From: Methanosarcinales archaeon
GTDB lineage: Archaea; Halobacteriota; Methanosarcinia; Methanosarcinales; Methanogasteraceae
Reading direction: 5' to 3'
NCBI GenBank assembly: GCA_030672605.1
Contig: DAOVGE010000103.1
Span: 1-8,314, forward strand
DNA length: 8,314 nt
Every line of letters starts with the position of its first letter. Position 1 is the stretch's first letter. Below, in pieces: positions 1 to 5,893 of the stretch. The notes beneath the pieces are model-generated. The model did no database searches. It was given only the letters and a program-made list of their open reading frames with translations, and was not told where the DNA came from. The position numbers and the translations under genes are program-made.

Positions 1-1
1 T

Positions 2-1006
2 CTTGCGCCGAACAAGATCATGACCGAGGTCGAGAACAAGTACGGAGATCAGATCGAGATTGCGAAGGTCTTTTCAGAGCGATACGGTTACAGGGCATTG
101 ACGATTGTTGAGCGCGGTCGGAAATCGATACTCGAGGTCTCGTTTCCGTCGGTTCCGGGCAGAATCAACTTTGTCGTGCTTGCCAAGGCGCTCGGGCTCG
201 AGACCGATTCTGACCTCGTGACAGCGGTCTCGGATGACCCCGAGATTCAGGAGTTCATGGCAGAGAACCTGGAGGCGAGCTACAATCTCGGAGTGGCAAC
301 ACAGGATGATGCGCTTCATGAGATCGGGGGGATTGTTGCGGCAAGGCAGGCGAAGGAGTACCAGACAAGGAGAATTGGCTACGTACTTGACAGATATCTA
401 CTCCCACATCTCGGCAACGATGTGAACGATCGGCTGGTCAAGGCTCACTTTCTGGCAAGGATGGCTGAAGCCTGTTTTGAACTGGCTCTTGGGCGAAGAA
501 GTGCGGATGACAAGGATCACTATGCGAACAAAAGACTGAAGCTTGCAGGTAATCTGATGGAGGATCTGTTCCGGGTCTCGTTCAATCGGCTCGCCAGGGA
601 CATCAAGTACCAGATAGAGCGTGCGAGTATGAGAAAGCGGGAATTAAACATCATGACTGTGATACGTCCGGACGTTCTCACGCAACGGATCGTATACCCG
701 CTTGCAACCGGGAACTGGGTCGGAGGGCGTACAGGCGTTGCGCAGTTGCTCGACCGCACAGATCATATATCTACATTATCACATCTGCGGAGGGTGATCT
801 CGCCACTGTCGAGGACGCAGCCACATTTCGAGGCGAGGGATCTGCATCCGACTCAGTGGGGCAGACTCTGCCCATCCGAAACTCCGGAAGGTCCGAACTG
901 TGGTCTTGTAAAGAACTTTGCCCAGATGGTGGAACTCTCAACCGGAATTGAGGACACCAGGGATATCAAGAGCGAGCTGTATATGTGCGGCGTCGTTGCG
1001 GTGTGA
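2..1006 (+). CDS. rpoB2: DNA-directed RNA polymerase subunit B'' (RpoB2), 5'-truncated by window edge
   Basis: This is the N-terminal half of the split archaeal RNA polymerase beta subunit, which forms the protrusion, lobe and fork of the enzyme. The frame is already open at base 2 and encodes LAPNKI before the first ATG at base 20. That motif is typical of the middle of RpoB2, so base 20 is not the true start and roughly a third of the protein lies upstream. Visible landmarks, numbered from the base-20 Met, are the SFPSVPGRINF segment (about residues 42-52) and, near the C-terminus, the highly conserved fork region with ARDLHPTQWGRLCPSETPEG and NCGLVKN. The protein ends about 30 residues after that block, as expected for B''. 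rpoB1 begins 37 nt downstream on the same strand, consistent with one transcript. No promoter is visible inside the window. Confidence 0.96.
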   Translation, partial: LAPNKIMTEVENKYGDQIEIAKVFSERYGYRALTIVERGRKSILEVSFPSVPGRINFVVLAKALGLETDSDLVTAVSDDPEIQEFMAENLEASYNLGVATQDDALHEIGGIVAARQAKEYQTRRIGYVLDRYLLPHLGNDVNDRLVKAHFLARMAEACFELALGRRSADDKDHYANKRLKLAGNLMEDLFRVSFNRLARDIKYQIERASMRKRELNIMTVIRPDVLTQRIVYPLATGNWVGGRTGVAQLLDRTDHISTLSHLRRVISPLSRTQPHFEARDLHPTQWGRLCPSETPEGPNCGLVKNFAQMVELSTGIEDTRDIKSELYMCGVVAV

Positions 1007-1043
1007 TAGACCGAGGATAAGGGCTTAAGGAAGGTATCGATCA

Positions 1044-2846
1044 ATGACAGGTAAGATATTCTTGAATGGTGCTCTGATCGGCATCCATGAAAATTCGGAG
1101 GGTCTAGTGCGCGAGGTCAGAGCAAAACGGAGGCGAGGTATAATCAGCCACCAGCTCAATGTCGCGCTCCAGGGGCGTGATGTGATCCTCAACACCGACA
1201 TGGGCAGGGCTCGCCGACCACTGTTGGTGGCGGAGGGCGGAAGTTTGCTTGCGACAGAGGAGCAGATCGAAAGGTTCGAAAGCGGCGAGATCGACTTTGA
1301 TTGTCTCGTAGCAGAAGGCGTAATTGAGTATCTGGATGCCGAAGAGGAAGAGAATGCACTTATTGCGATAAACGGAGACGATCTTACGCCTGAACATACC
1401 CATCTCGAGATCGACCCATCTCTGATCCTTGGAATATGCACGGGCATGGTCCCGTTCCCAGAGCATAATGCGAGTCCTAGAAACACGATGGGCGCTGCTA
1501 TGGTCAAGCAGTGCATCGGAGTTCCGTCAGCGAACTTCAAGATGCGACCTGATACTCGCGGGCACATCCTCCACTATCCACAGCACGCGATCGTGAGCAC
1601 ATCGACAGCGTATGCAATCGGTGCGGACGATCGCCCTGCGGGTCAGAACTTTATCGTGGCAGTGCTCTCGTTTGAGGGGTACAACATCGAAGATGCGCTC
1701 GTTGTGAACAAGGGCGCAATCGAACGCGGGCTCGGGCGCAGCCACTTCTTCAGAACGCTCGAAGGAGAGGAGCAGCGCTATCCCGGGGGTCAGGAGGATC
1801 GGTTCGAGATTCCTGATGCCGAGGTGAGGGGTGCAAGAGGCGAGGACGCCTACGCGTATCTGGATGCTGATGGTCTGATCAATCCGGAGACGGTTGTGGG
1901 TCCTGGAGACGTTCTCATCGGAAAGACGTCCCCTCCGAGATTCATCGAAGAACCAACAGAACTTGGACTTACTCCGCAGGAACGCCGTGAAAACTCGGTT
2001 ACGATGCGCTCAAACGAGAAAGGAATCGTGGATACCGTAATCGTGACCGAATCGTACGGAACCCGGCTCGCAAGGGTGAAGATCAGGGATCAGCGGATAC
2101 CTGAGATCGGGGACAAATTTGCATCGAGGCACGGTCAGAAAGGGGTCATCGGATTGATCGTACCGTACGAGGATATGCCATTCACCGAGCAGGGACTCGT
2201 TCCTGATTTAATACTCAATCCACACGCAATCCCGTCGAGGATGACTGTCGGGCATGTGCTCGAGATGATCGGCGGAAAAGCCGCAGCGCTTCAGGGACGG
2301 AGGATCGATGCCACTGCCTTTTCAGGCGAAACCGAGGCTGATTTGCGTCATGCACTCCGGAAATGTGGTTTTGCGCACACAGGAAAGGAGGTGATGTACG
2401 ACGGCGTCACAGGTGCACAGATCAAGGCAGACATATTTATCGGAGCCATTTTGTATCAAAAGCTGCATCACATGGTTGCATCCAAGATCCATGCACGGTC
2501 GAGAGGACCTGTCCAGGTGCTGACACGCCAGCCGACAGAGGGGCGTGCAAGAGAGGGCGGTCTCAGATTCGGAGAGATGGAGCGCGATGTCTTAATCGGG
2601 CACGGCGCGGCGCTCTCCCTGAAGGAGCGTCTGCTTGAGGAATCTGACAAGGTGACCGAACTGGTCTGCGGGCACTGCGGAATGATCGCAACCTTTGATC
2701 GGAGAAAGAATCTCGCATTCTGCACCAACTGCGGTGCCGAAACAGAGATCTATCCGGTGGACATGAGTTACGCGTTCAAGCTGCTACTCGATGAGATCAA
2801 ATCGCTCGGTGTTGCGCCGAGGCTCGAACTGGAGGATGCGGCGTAA
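1044..2846 (+). CDS. rpoB1: DNA-directed RNA polymerase subunit B' (RpoB1)
   Basis: This is the C-terminal half of the split beta subunit (600 aa, the usual size), carrying the hybrid-binding, wall and clamp parts that complete the active centre with RpoB2 and the A subunits. Landmarks are FEGYNIEDALVVN (residues 210-222, with the acidic pair near the catalytic metal), GDKFASRHGQKG (356-367), PHAIPSRMTVGHVLEM in the wall/hybrid region, and RQPTEGRAREGGLRFGEMER near the clamp anchor. A C-terminal zinc ribbon has Cys 542, 545, 560 and 563. The ATG is preceded by a purine-rich GGAAGG about 11 nt upstream, and the N-terminus MTGKIFLNGALIG matches the family start. The usual next gene, rpoA1, does not follow. 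Instead a minus-strand gene converges and overlaps the last 79 bases. Confidence 0.98.
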   Translation: MTGKIFLNGALIGIHENSEGLVREVRAKRRRGIISHQLNVALQGRDVILNTDMGRARRPLLVAEGGSLLATEEQIERFESGEIDFDCLVAEGVIEYLDAEEEENALIAINGDDLTPEHTHLEIDPSLILGICTGMVPFPEHNASPRNTMGAAMVKQCIGVPSANFKMRPDTRGHILHYPQHAIVSTSTAYAIGADDRPAGQNFIVAVLSFEGYNIEDALVVNKGAIERGLGRSHFFRTLEGEEQRYPGGQEDRFEIPDAEVRGARGEDAYAYLDADGLINPETVVGPGDVLIGKTSPPRFIEEPTELGLTPQERRENSVTMRSNEKGIVDTVIVTESYGTRLARVKIRDQRIPEIGDKFASRHGQKGVIGLIVPYEDMPFTEQGLVPDLILNPHAIPSRMTVGHVLEMIGGKAAALQGRRIDATAFSGETEADLRHALRKCGFAHTGKEVMYDGVTGAQIKADIFIGAILYQKLHHMVASKIHARSRGPVQVLTRQPTEGRAREGGLRFGEMERDVLIGHGAALSLKERLLEESDKVTELVCGHCGMIATFDRRKNLAFCTNCGAETEIYPVDMSYAFKLLLDEIKSLGVAPRLELEDAA

Positions 2847-3298
2847 AGCCCGATCCGTACATCCACACCCATACCGCGATCAAACGATAGTAATTCGGAT
2901 GCAGAGAGGCAAGCCTCTCCTGTTGCGAGAAGGTTGTCCTCGCAATCCACGACAAGCACCTCGTCGCCGCTCCGAATACGCGGGTCCACACCAACGACAT
3001 GTCGTGCGAACGCTGTCTTTCCCTGCAGAACAAAGGGCGCTGAATCGCTGTTGACCGTGATTCGCATCTCCGGATGCGGCAGGAACGCGTGCAATCGCAG
3101 CGCCCCGATTTTTCCAAGTGTGAATTGATTGTCGTCTGCACGGAGCGTTGCGATCCGCTCCCCCTTGCGCAGGATCTGGCGTATCCTGCCGCTTGTGGAC
3201 AACCTGATGGTTGCGTCATCAGGAAACAATGCATGCCCTGCGCCGCTTCCGAACTGGTAGTCTGCAATTATCCGTGCTTTTCTGATATCTGAGTTCAT
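2768..3298 (-). CDS. PUA-domain protein (TGT/archaeosine-synthase-related RNA-binding protein)
   Basis: The product is 176 aa. Residues ~5-75 (ADYQFGSGAGHALFPDD, then GRIRQI and ATLRADD) resemble the domain that precedes PUA in archaeosine tRNA-guanine transglycosylase relatives. Residues ~77-150 form a PUA domain with the pattern F-V-L-Q-G-K, DPRIRSGDEVLVVD, LLATGEA, ELLSFDRGMGVDVR. PUA domains bind structured RNA such as tRNA or rRNA, so a role in RNA modification or binding is inferred; no catalytic domain is present. The last ~24 residues are a low-complexity Ser-rich tail (AASSSSSLGA, then SSSSSL) read antisense from the GAG/GAT/CTG-rich end of rpoB1. The native family probably stops near VDVRIGLYAA, so this tail looks like read-through after loss of a stop codon. 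No Shine-Dalgarno is seen before the ATG. Confidence 0.85.
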   Translation of the reverse strand: MNSDIRKARIIADYQFGSGAGHALFPDDATIRLSTSGRIRQILRKGERIATLRADDNQFTLGKIGALRLHAFLPHPEMRITVNSDSAPFVLQGKTAFARHVVGVDPRIRSGDEVLVVDCEDNLLATGEACLSASELLSFDRGMGVDVRIGLYAASSSSSLGATPSDLISSSSSLNA

Positions 3299-3348
3299 GA
3301 ATATGGATAACTACGCGGCTGAAAACTCATAAGGCTGGTGGTTGCCTG

Positions 3349-3358
3349 ATTAAAGAGC
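3349..3358 (-). promoter_or_regulatory. candidate TATA box for the PUA-domain gene
   Basis: On the minus strand the sequence CTCTTTAATC lies about 50-60 nt before the ATG at 3298. It would place transcription start near 3325-3330 and give a leader of about 30 nt. It is the best AT-rich element close to this start, but it is not a strong consensus match. Confidence 0.25.
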
Positions 3359-3410
3359 TCATCAATGTGATGTTATTTAGACATAAATTAATTAAATTTA
3401 CTGCTAAACC

Positions 3411-3422
3411 AATACTTTTAAG
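3411..3422 (+). promoter_or_regulatory. candidate archaeal promoter (TATA box) for the PEF-CTERM gene
   Basis: The element ATACTTTTAAGT is TATA-like and lies just downstream of a strongly AT-rich stretch (3370-3403). Transcription would start near 3440-3446, leaving a leader of about 60 nt before the ATG at 3507. An alternative TATA lies in AATTAATTAAATTTA a little upstream, which would lengthen the leader. It points away from the divergent PUA-domain gene. Confidence 0.4.
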
Positions 3423-3429
3423 TAGGATG

Positions 3430-3474
3430 GCGGAACTGATTAGCAGCACACACCAGTTGCGCCGTGGAAACGGC
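3430..3474 (+). promoter_or_regulatory. structured 5' leader with two partly competing hairpins
   Basis: GCGGAACTG (3430-3438) can pair with CAGTTGCGC (3454-3462) apart from one G-G mismatch. GCCGT/ACGGC (3461-3465/3470-3474) forms a compact hairpin closed by a GGAA tetraloop of the GNRA class. The two helices overlap by about 2 nt, so they compete in part. The element ends about 30 nt before the start codon. It may be only a stable leader structure; I do not recognise it as a known riboswitch. Confidence 0.3.
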
Positions 3475-3506
3475 ATGGTCTGGATGCAGAGAATAGAGGT
3501 GAAACG

Positions 3507-3797
3507 ATGACACGAATAAAATCGATGATGATTGCGGCGATTCTTTTGCTCTCAACGATTGCTGTGTTTACGGGCACGGCGGCGGGGCGTGAATGCAGCG
3601 AAGGTTTTGGATTTCATGGCTACATAACCGATGCGGACGGCACTGGTATTTCAGATGTTAATGTTGAGATAGAGAAAACGCGGCCGGTCTGCGATGTTCT
3701 GATCTGGAGTGCCAGAACGAACGCTACAGGATACTACGAAACCGAACAGATCTGGGTTTGGCCAAGAGGGCACTACCAGATGAAGATGGCAACGTAG
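3507..3797 (+). CDS. secreted PEF-CTERM protein, N-terminal part (frameshifted gene)
   Basis: This reading frame gives 96 aa. The N-terminus MTRIKSMMIAAILLLSTIAV has the basic start and hydrophobic core of a signal peptide, with probable cleavage after TGTAA (about residue 26). Residues ~34-91 (GFHGYITDADGTGISDVNVE, then RTNATGYYETE) match the carboxypeptidase-regulatory-like/Ig-type fold common in archaeal surface proteins. The domain is cut short by a TAG at 3795-3797. An overlapping frame starting at 3758 continues with plausible sequence and the sorting signal, so the real gene is most likely 3507-3970 with a one-base deletion somewhere between about 3758 and 3797. GAGGTGA lies about 5 nt upstream of the ATG and is a good Shine-Dalgarno. 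Function is unknown; a small cell-surface protein is inferred. Confidence 0.75.
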   Translation: MTRIKSMMIAAILLLSTIAVFTGTAAGRECSEGFGFHGYITDADGTGISDVNVEIEKTRPVCDVLIWSARTNATGYYETEQIWVWPRGHYQMKMAT

Positions 3798-3970
3798 TTG
3801 ATGAGAATGATCTGGCATGGTGTGACTTTGAGAAGGGCGATGGATGCTACTGCTGTTGCTGGGACGAATATTACCAGTGGGATTATCAAATCCCGGAATT
3901 CACAACAATAGCTATCCCGGCGGTTGCGCTGCTTGGACTTGTTGCATTCTACCGCAGAAAGAAGGAGTAA
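3758..3970 (+). CDS. secreted PEF-CTERM protein, C-terminal part with sorting tail (frameshifted gene)
   Basis: This 70-aa frame is shifted by one base from the preceding one and overlaps it by 40 nt. Numbered from its first ATG, it holds an acidic linker (VVDENDLAWCDFEKGDG), a cysteine cluster CYCCC (residues 30-34) followed by aromatic/acidic WDEYYQWDY, then the PEF motif (46-48), a hydrophobic helix (TTIAIPAVALLGLVAFY) and a terminal RRKKE. PEF plus helix plus basic end is the tripartite archaeosortase C recognition signal, known for surface proteins of methanogens and relatives. The ATG at 3758 has no credible ribosome site and the product would lack a signal peptide, so it is probably not an independent gene but the 3' end of 3507-3970. 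A GGGGG/CCCCC hairpin follows 14 nt after the stop. Confidence 0.75.
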   Translation: MAKRALPDEDGNVVDENDLAWCDFEKGDGCYCCCWDEYYQWDYQIPEFTTIAIPAVALLGLVAFYRRKKE

Positions 3971-3976
3971 AACTCA

Positions 3977-4018
3977 ATTTTTTGGGGGGCGAATCTCGTT
4001 TCCCCCGACCACTTTTTT
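3977..4018 (+). terminator. hairpin plus T-tract terminator after the PEF-CTERM gene
   Basis: Just after the TAA at 3970 comes a T6 run, then a G-run (3984-3989) able to pair with CCCCC at 4002-4006, followed by TTTTTT at 4013-4018. T-rich tracts suffice for archaeal termination; the hairpin strengthens the case. Confidence 0.55.
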
Positions 4019-4322
4019 CCCAGTAACCCGACTTCCTTTGATGAAATCAAGATATATATATATCTATTCTTTCTTCCGATCCGTCCGGTTCAACGCTCTT
4101 CACAAACCATGGTGAATGTACTCCCGGAGTGATGTGCATAAGCTCTTTATCATCCATACCATTAAATAGAATGTAAGAAGATTAAAGTTACCGTACGTGT
4201 TTAGCTAACCACAAGATTGCACAGATTTCCACGAGAAAAACTGCCCTTTCCGGCTCTTTGACAATTCGCGTTGCAAACATTTCGTAGATGAATCCGGTCT
4301 GTGTGGCGTTAAGCGCTTAGGG

Positions 4323-4406
4323 ATCACGAATGACACGAATAAACAAATTTCACGAATGCTAAACCAGAATGAATTTGTGCCATTCGTCCATTCGTAAATT
4401 CGTGAT
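4323..4406. repeat. ATTCGTG-type imperfect inverted repeat
   Basis: The left arm has ATCACGAAT (4323-4331) followed by further CACGAAT units. The right arm has ATTCGT units ending in ATTCGTGAT (4398-4406), the exact complement of the outer left unit. The 7-mer CACGAAT/ATTCGTG or its variants recur several times in both arms, so the segment folds into a long imperfect hairpin. Similar dispersed palindromes are common between genes in many prokaryotes. Confidence 0.65.
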
Positions 4407-4651
4407 AAAAACTGGTAGAAATAGACCAAATTCTTGATAAACTCCTCGAAACCAGAGTATAACAAGTTTTGGTAAATAACCGACGGGACTGGTTGTTTGA
4501 ACACCTTCACGCGAGATATCAAAGAGCCCCCATTTCTTGTGTTATACCCGGCACCGGCATAAACTGCGATTTTTGCAATTGCCAATTTGACCATGAATAC
4601 ACAAGATCAGAGCACATACAACATGGTTACCAATCAAGAGGTTTATTTAAT

Positions 4652-4725
4652 CTTTGCGCCTTTGCGCCTTCGCGTCTTTGCGTTTTTATTCTCAAATTCA
4701 ACGCAAAGTCGCAAAGACGCGAAGG
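4652..4725. repeat. CTTTGCG-type inverted repeat with tandem units
   Basis: CCTTCGCGTCTTTGCG (4667-4682) is repeated as a perfect 16-base inverted copy at 4710-4725. An alternative pairing, CTTTGCGTT (4676-4684) with AACGCAAAG (4700-4708), is also perfect. Upstream, CTTTGCGCC and TTTGCGCC units repeat in tandem from 4652. The structure would be a strong hairpin in either DNA strand or in RNA. It looks like a dispersed intergenic palindromic repeat rather than a terminator, because no long T run follows directly. Confidence 0.7.
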
Positions 4726-4903
4726 GTGTTATCTATATCTTCACGTCTTTTGCGTGGCGTCAACACATCACGGACACATTTGCAAAAAAGCGCAGTTTGT
4801 GGCGGTGCGAAGTATAATCTTGTGTAATCTCGTGGTTTTACATGCGGATGTTCACACAATATTGAGTAAGTACTAAACATGGTCGTAAGAACACTAAAAT
4901 CCT

Positions 4904-4928
4904 GATAAAAACTCCCAAAAACCAAATT
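4904..4928 (-). terminator. T-rich terminator after the draG-like gene
   Basis: On the minus strand, 54 nt after the draG-like stop, the sequence contains GGTTTTTGGGAGTTTTTATC, two T5 runs of the kind that end archaeal transcripts. Confidence 0.4.
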
Positions 4929-4981
4929 GACGTGATTAAACAGATGGTCAATCCGACGAAATTTTGGTTCATAGAGAATAC

Positions 4982-5857
4982 CTAAACAGCCAGGTCCCGC
5001 AAACGCTGAACACACACCCACGACTCCTCAATCATCGCACCAACAGAACCGGCGCATGCAGTGATCCATCCGGATGGTATGACGGCGTCTGGCATGCCCC
5101 CCGTGATTGCGCCGACCATGCCTGCGATTGTGTCGGTGTCACCGCCGAGATTGACCGCGGCAAGCACACCATCTGTAAAATCCGGATACTTTGCGATGAT
5201 CGCAAAGACCGCGGGCACGGCTTCAACTGTCTCGATTCCGCATCCAATGATCTTGATTGCATCCGCAAGCGAGACGCGTGATGCGAGCGCGACAGACTCG
5301 GTTATGCGAGATGCAAGCTCGTCTGAGACCTCGCTTGCGCCACACACTCCCGCGCGTATGATCGTTCGAACGTTCGCACCATTGATCGCCTGCGACACTG
5401 CGCACGCGATCGCGCACGCGCCGGCGATTGCAACCGGAGCCCCATGTGTCGCGAGCGATGACTCGATTGTGTTTCTGACAACCGCCTCTGTCGGGCATAG
5501 CCATGCGATTGCGGGAGCACGCATCGCCGCGCCATTGGTCGTTCCGGTGGTGGGTATAAAATTTGGATCGCTCGCGAGTTCTGATAATGCGTGTGCGGTT
5601 GTCGGACCCATTCTTGGTATGCGCGCACGGTTTTTGAGAAATTCTGCTGCGATGTGGCGGCGATCTACCGTACCTACCTCGCAGACCGATCTTGCGACAA
5701 GATGGGTCATCATCGTGTCATCGGTGATTGATGGCGGGCTTATGAAGTCGGTTACGGTGTGCCACTGCGCAGCGATCTCTTCACGGCTCATGCCCTCGAC
5801 AGGCTCGCCAAGCATGTCGCCGATCGCCTGCCCATACATCGAGTGCAGTATGTTCAT
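4982..5857 (-). CDS. ADP-ribosylglycohydrolase family protein (DraG-like)
   Basis: The product is 291 aa, the usual size for this family of hydrolases that remove ADP-ribose from proteins, nucleic acids or small molecules using two Mg2+ ions. Metal-binding motifs are in order: GQAIGDMLGEPVEG (residues 9-22), TDDT (45-48), TNGAAMR (107-113), THGAP (137-141) and GGDTDTIAGMVGAITG (238-253). All key acidic residues are present, so it should be active. The substrate cannot be deduced. The first ATG (5857) has no ribosome site. Met7 at 5839 (MYGQAIGD) fits family N-termini and lies about 25 nt after a TATA-like box, so a leaderless start at 5839 is a serious alternative. It lies 36 nt after the PIN gene on the same strand. 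Codons are GC-rich, unlike the PIN and antitoxin genes, suggesting a different history. Confidence 0.92.
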   Translation of the reverse strand: MNILHSMYGQAIGDMLGEPVEGMSREEIAAQWHTVTDFISPPSITDDTMMTHLVARSVCEVGTVDRRHIAAEFLKNRARIPRMGPTTAHALSELASDPNFIPTTGTTNGAAMRAPAIAWLCPTEAVVRNTIESSLATHGAPVAIAGACAIACAVSQAINGANVRTIIRAGVCGASEVSDELASRITESVALASRVSLADAIKIIGCGIETVEAVPAVFAIIAKYPDFTDGVLAAVNLGGDTDTIAGMVGAITGGMPDAVIPSGWITACAGSVGAMIEESWVCVQRLRDLAV

Positions 5858-5858
5858 G

Positions 5859-5868
5859 AATAAAATAA
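5859..5868 (-). promoter_or_regulatory. TATA-like box for a leaderless draG-like transcript
   Basis: The minus-strand sequence TTATTTTATT ends one base before the ATG at 5857. It cannot drive that start, but its centre is about 25 nt upstream of the in-frame ATG at 5839, the normal archaeal TATA-to-start spacing. This supports a leaderless mRNA starting at Met7. Confidence 0.4.
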
Positions 5869-5893
5869 CGACGTTGGTTTGTAATCCACCATT

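Larger units (their letters stand above)
4207..4837. repeat. region framed by imperfect ~21-nt inverted repeats
   Basis: AACCACAAGATTGCACAGATT at 4207-4227, reverse-complemented, matches 4816-4837 (AATCTTGTGTAATCTCGTGG plus TT) with one gap and two mismatches. The ~630-bp interior contains no transposase, only further inverted repeats. It could be a non-autonomous MITE-like element or simply two copies of a dispersed short repeat in opposite orientation. No clear target-site duplication is visible. Confidence 0.4.
4019..4981. other. long gene-poor, repeat-rich intergenic region
   Basis: About 960 bases without a credible gene. The open frames here (for example 4205-4594 minus and 4469-4876 plus) have no start signals and run straight through the inverted repeats, so I treat them as chance. 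The contents are an alternating-AT palindrome GATATATATATATC (4051-4064), a TAAGCGCTTA palindrome (4310-4319), two different hairpin-type repeats, an imperfect inverted repeat framing 4207-4837, and a T-rich terminator for the minus-strand cluster. The stretches 4065-4206 and 4412-4650 hold nothing I can identify. Base composition is visibly more AT-rich than the flanking rpoB1 and draG-like genes. Confidence 0.7.

Noticed and set aside
1025..1567. 180-aa minus-strand open frame inside rpoB1
   Set aside because: Antisense shadow of a highly conserved polymerase gene; Ser/Arg-rich with no motifs.
2791..3292. several plus-strand open frames opposite the PUA-domain gene
   Set aside because: The minus strand carries a coherent PUA-domain protein; the plus frames are short, Arg/Cys-rich and lack start signals.
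4205..4594. 129-aa minus-strand open frame in the intergenic region
   Set aside because: It runs through the ATTCGTG palindrome and the outer inverted repeat, has no ribosome site and no recognisable domain.
4652..4730. short repeats considered as a CRISPR array
   Set aside because: Units are only 7-9 nt without regular spacers and form a palindrome; no cas genes nearby.
4469..4876. 135-aa plus-strand open frame in the intergenic region
   Set aside because: It reads through the CTTTGCG palindrome; composition is Cys/Arg-rich in the manner of repeat translation.
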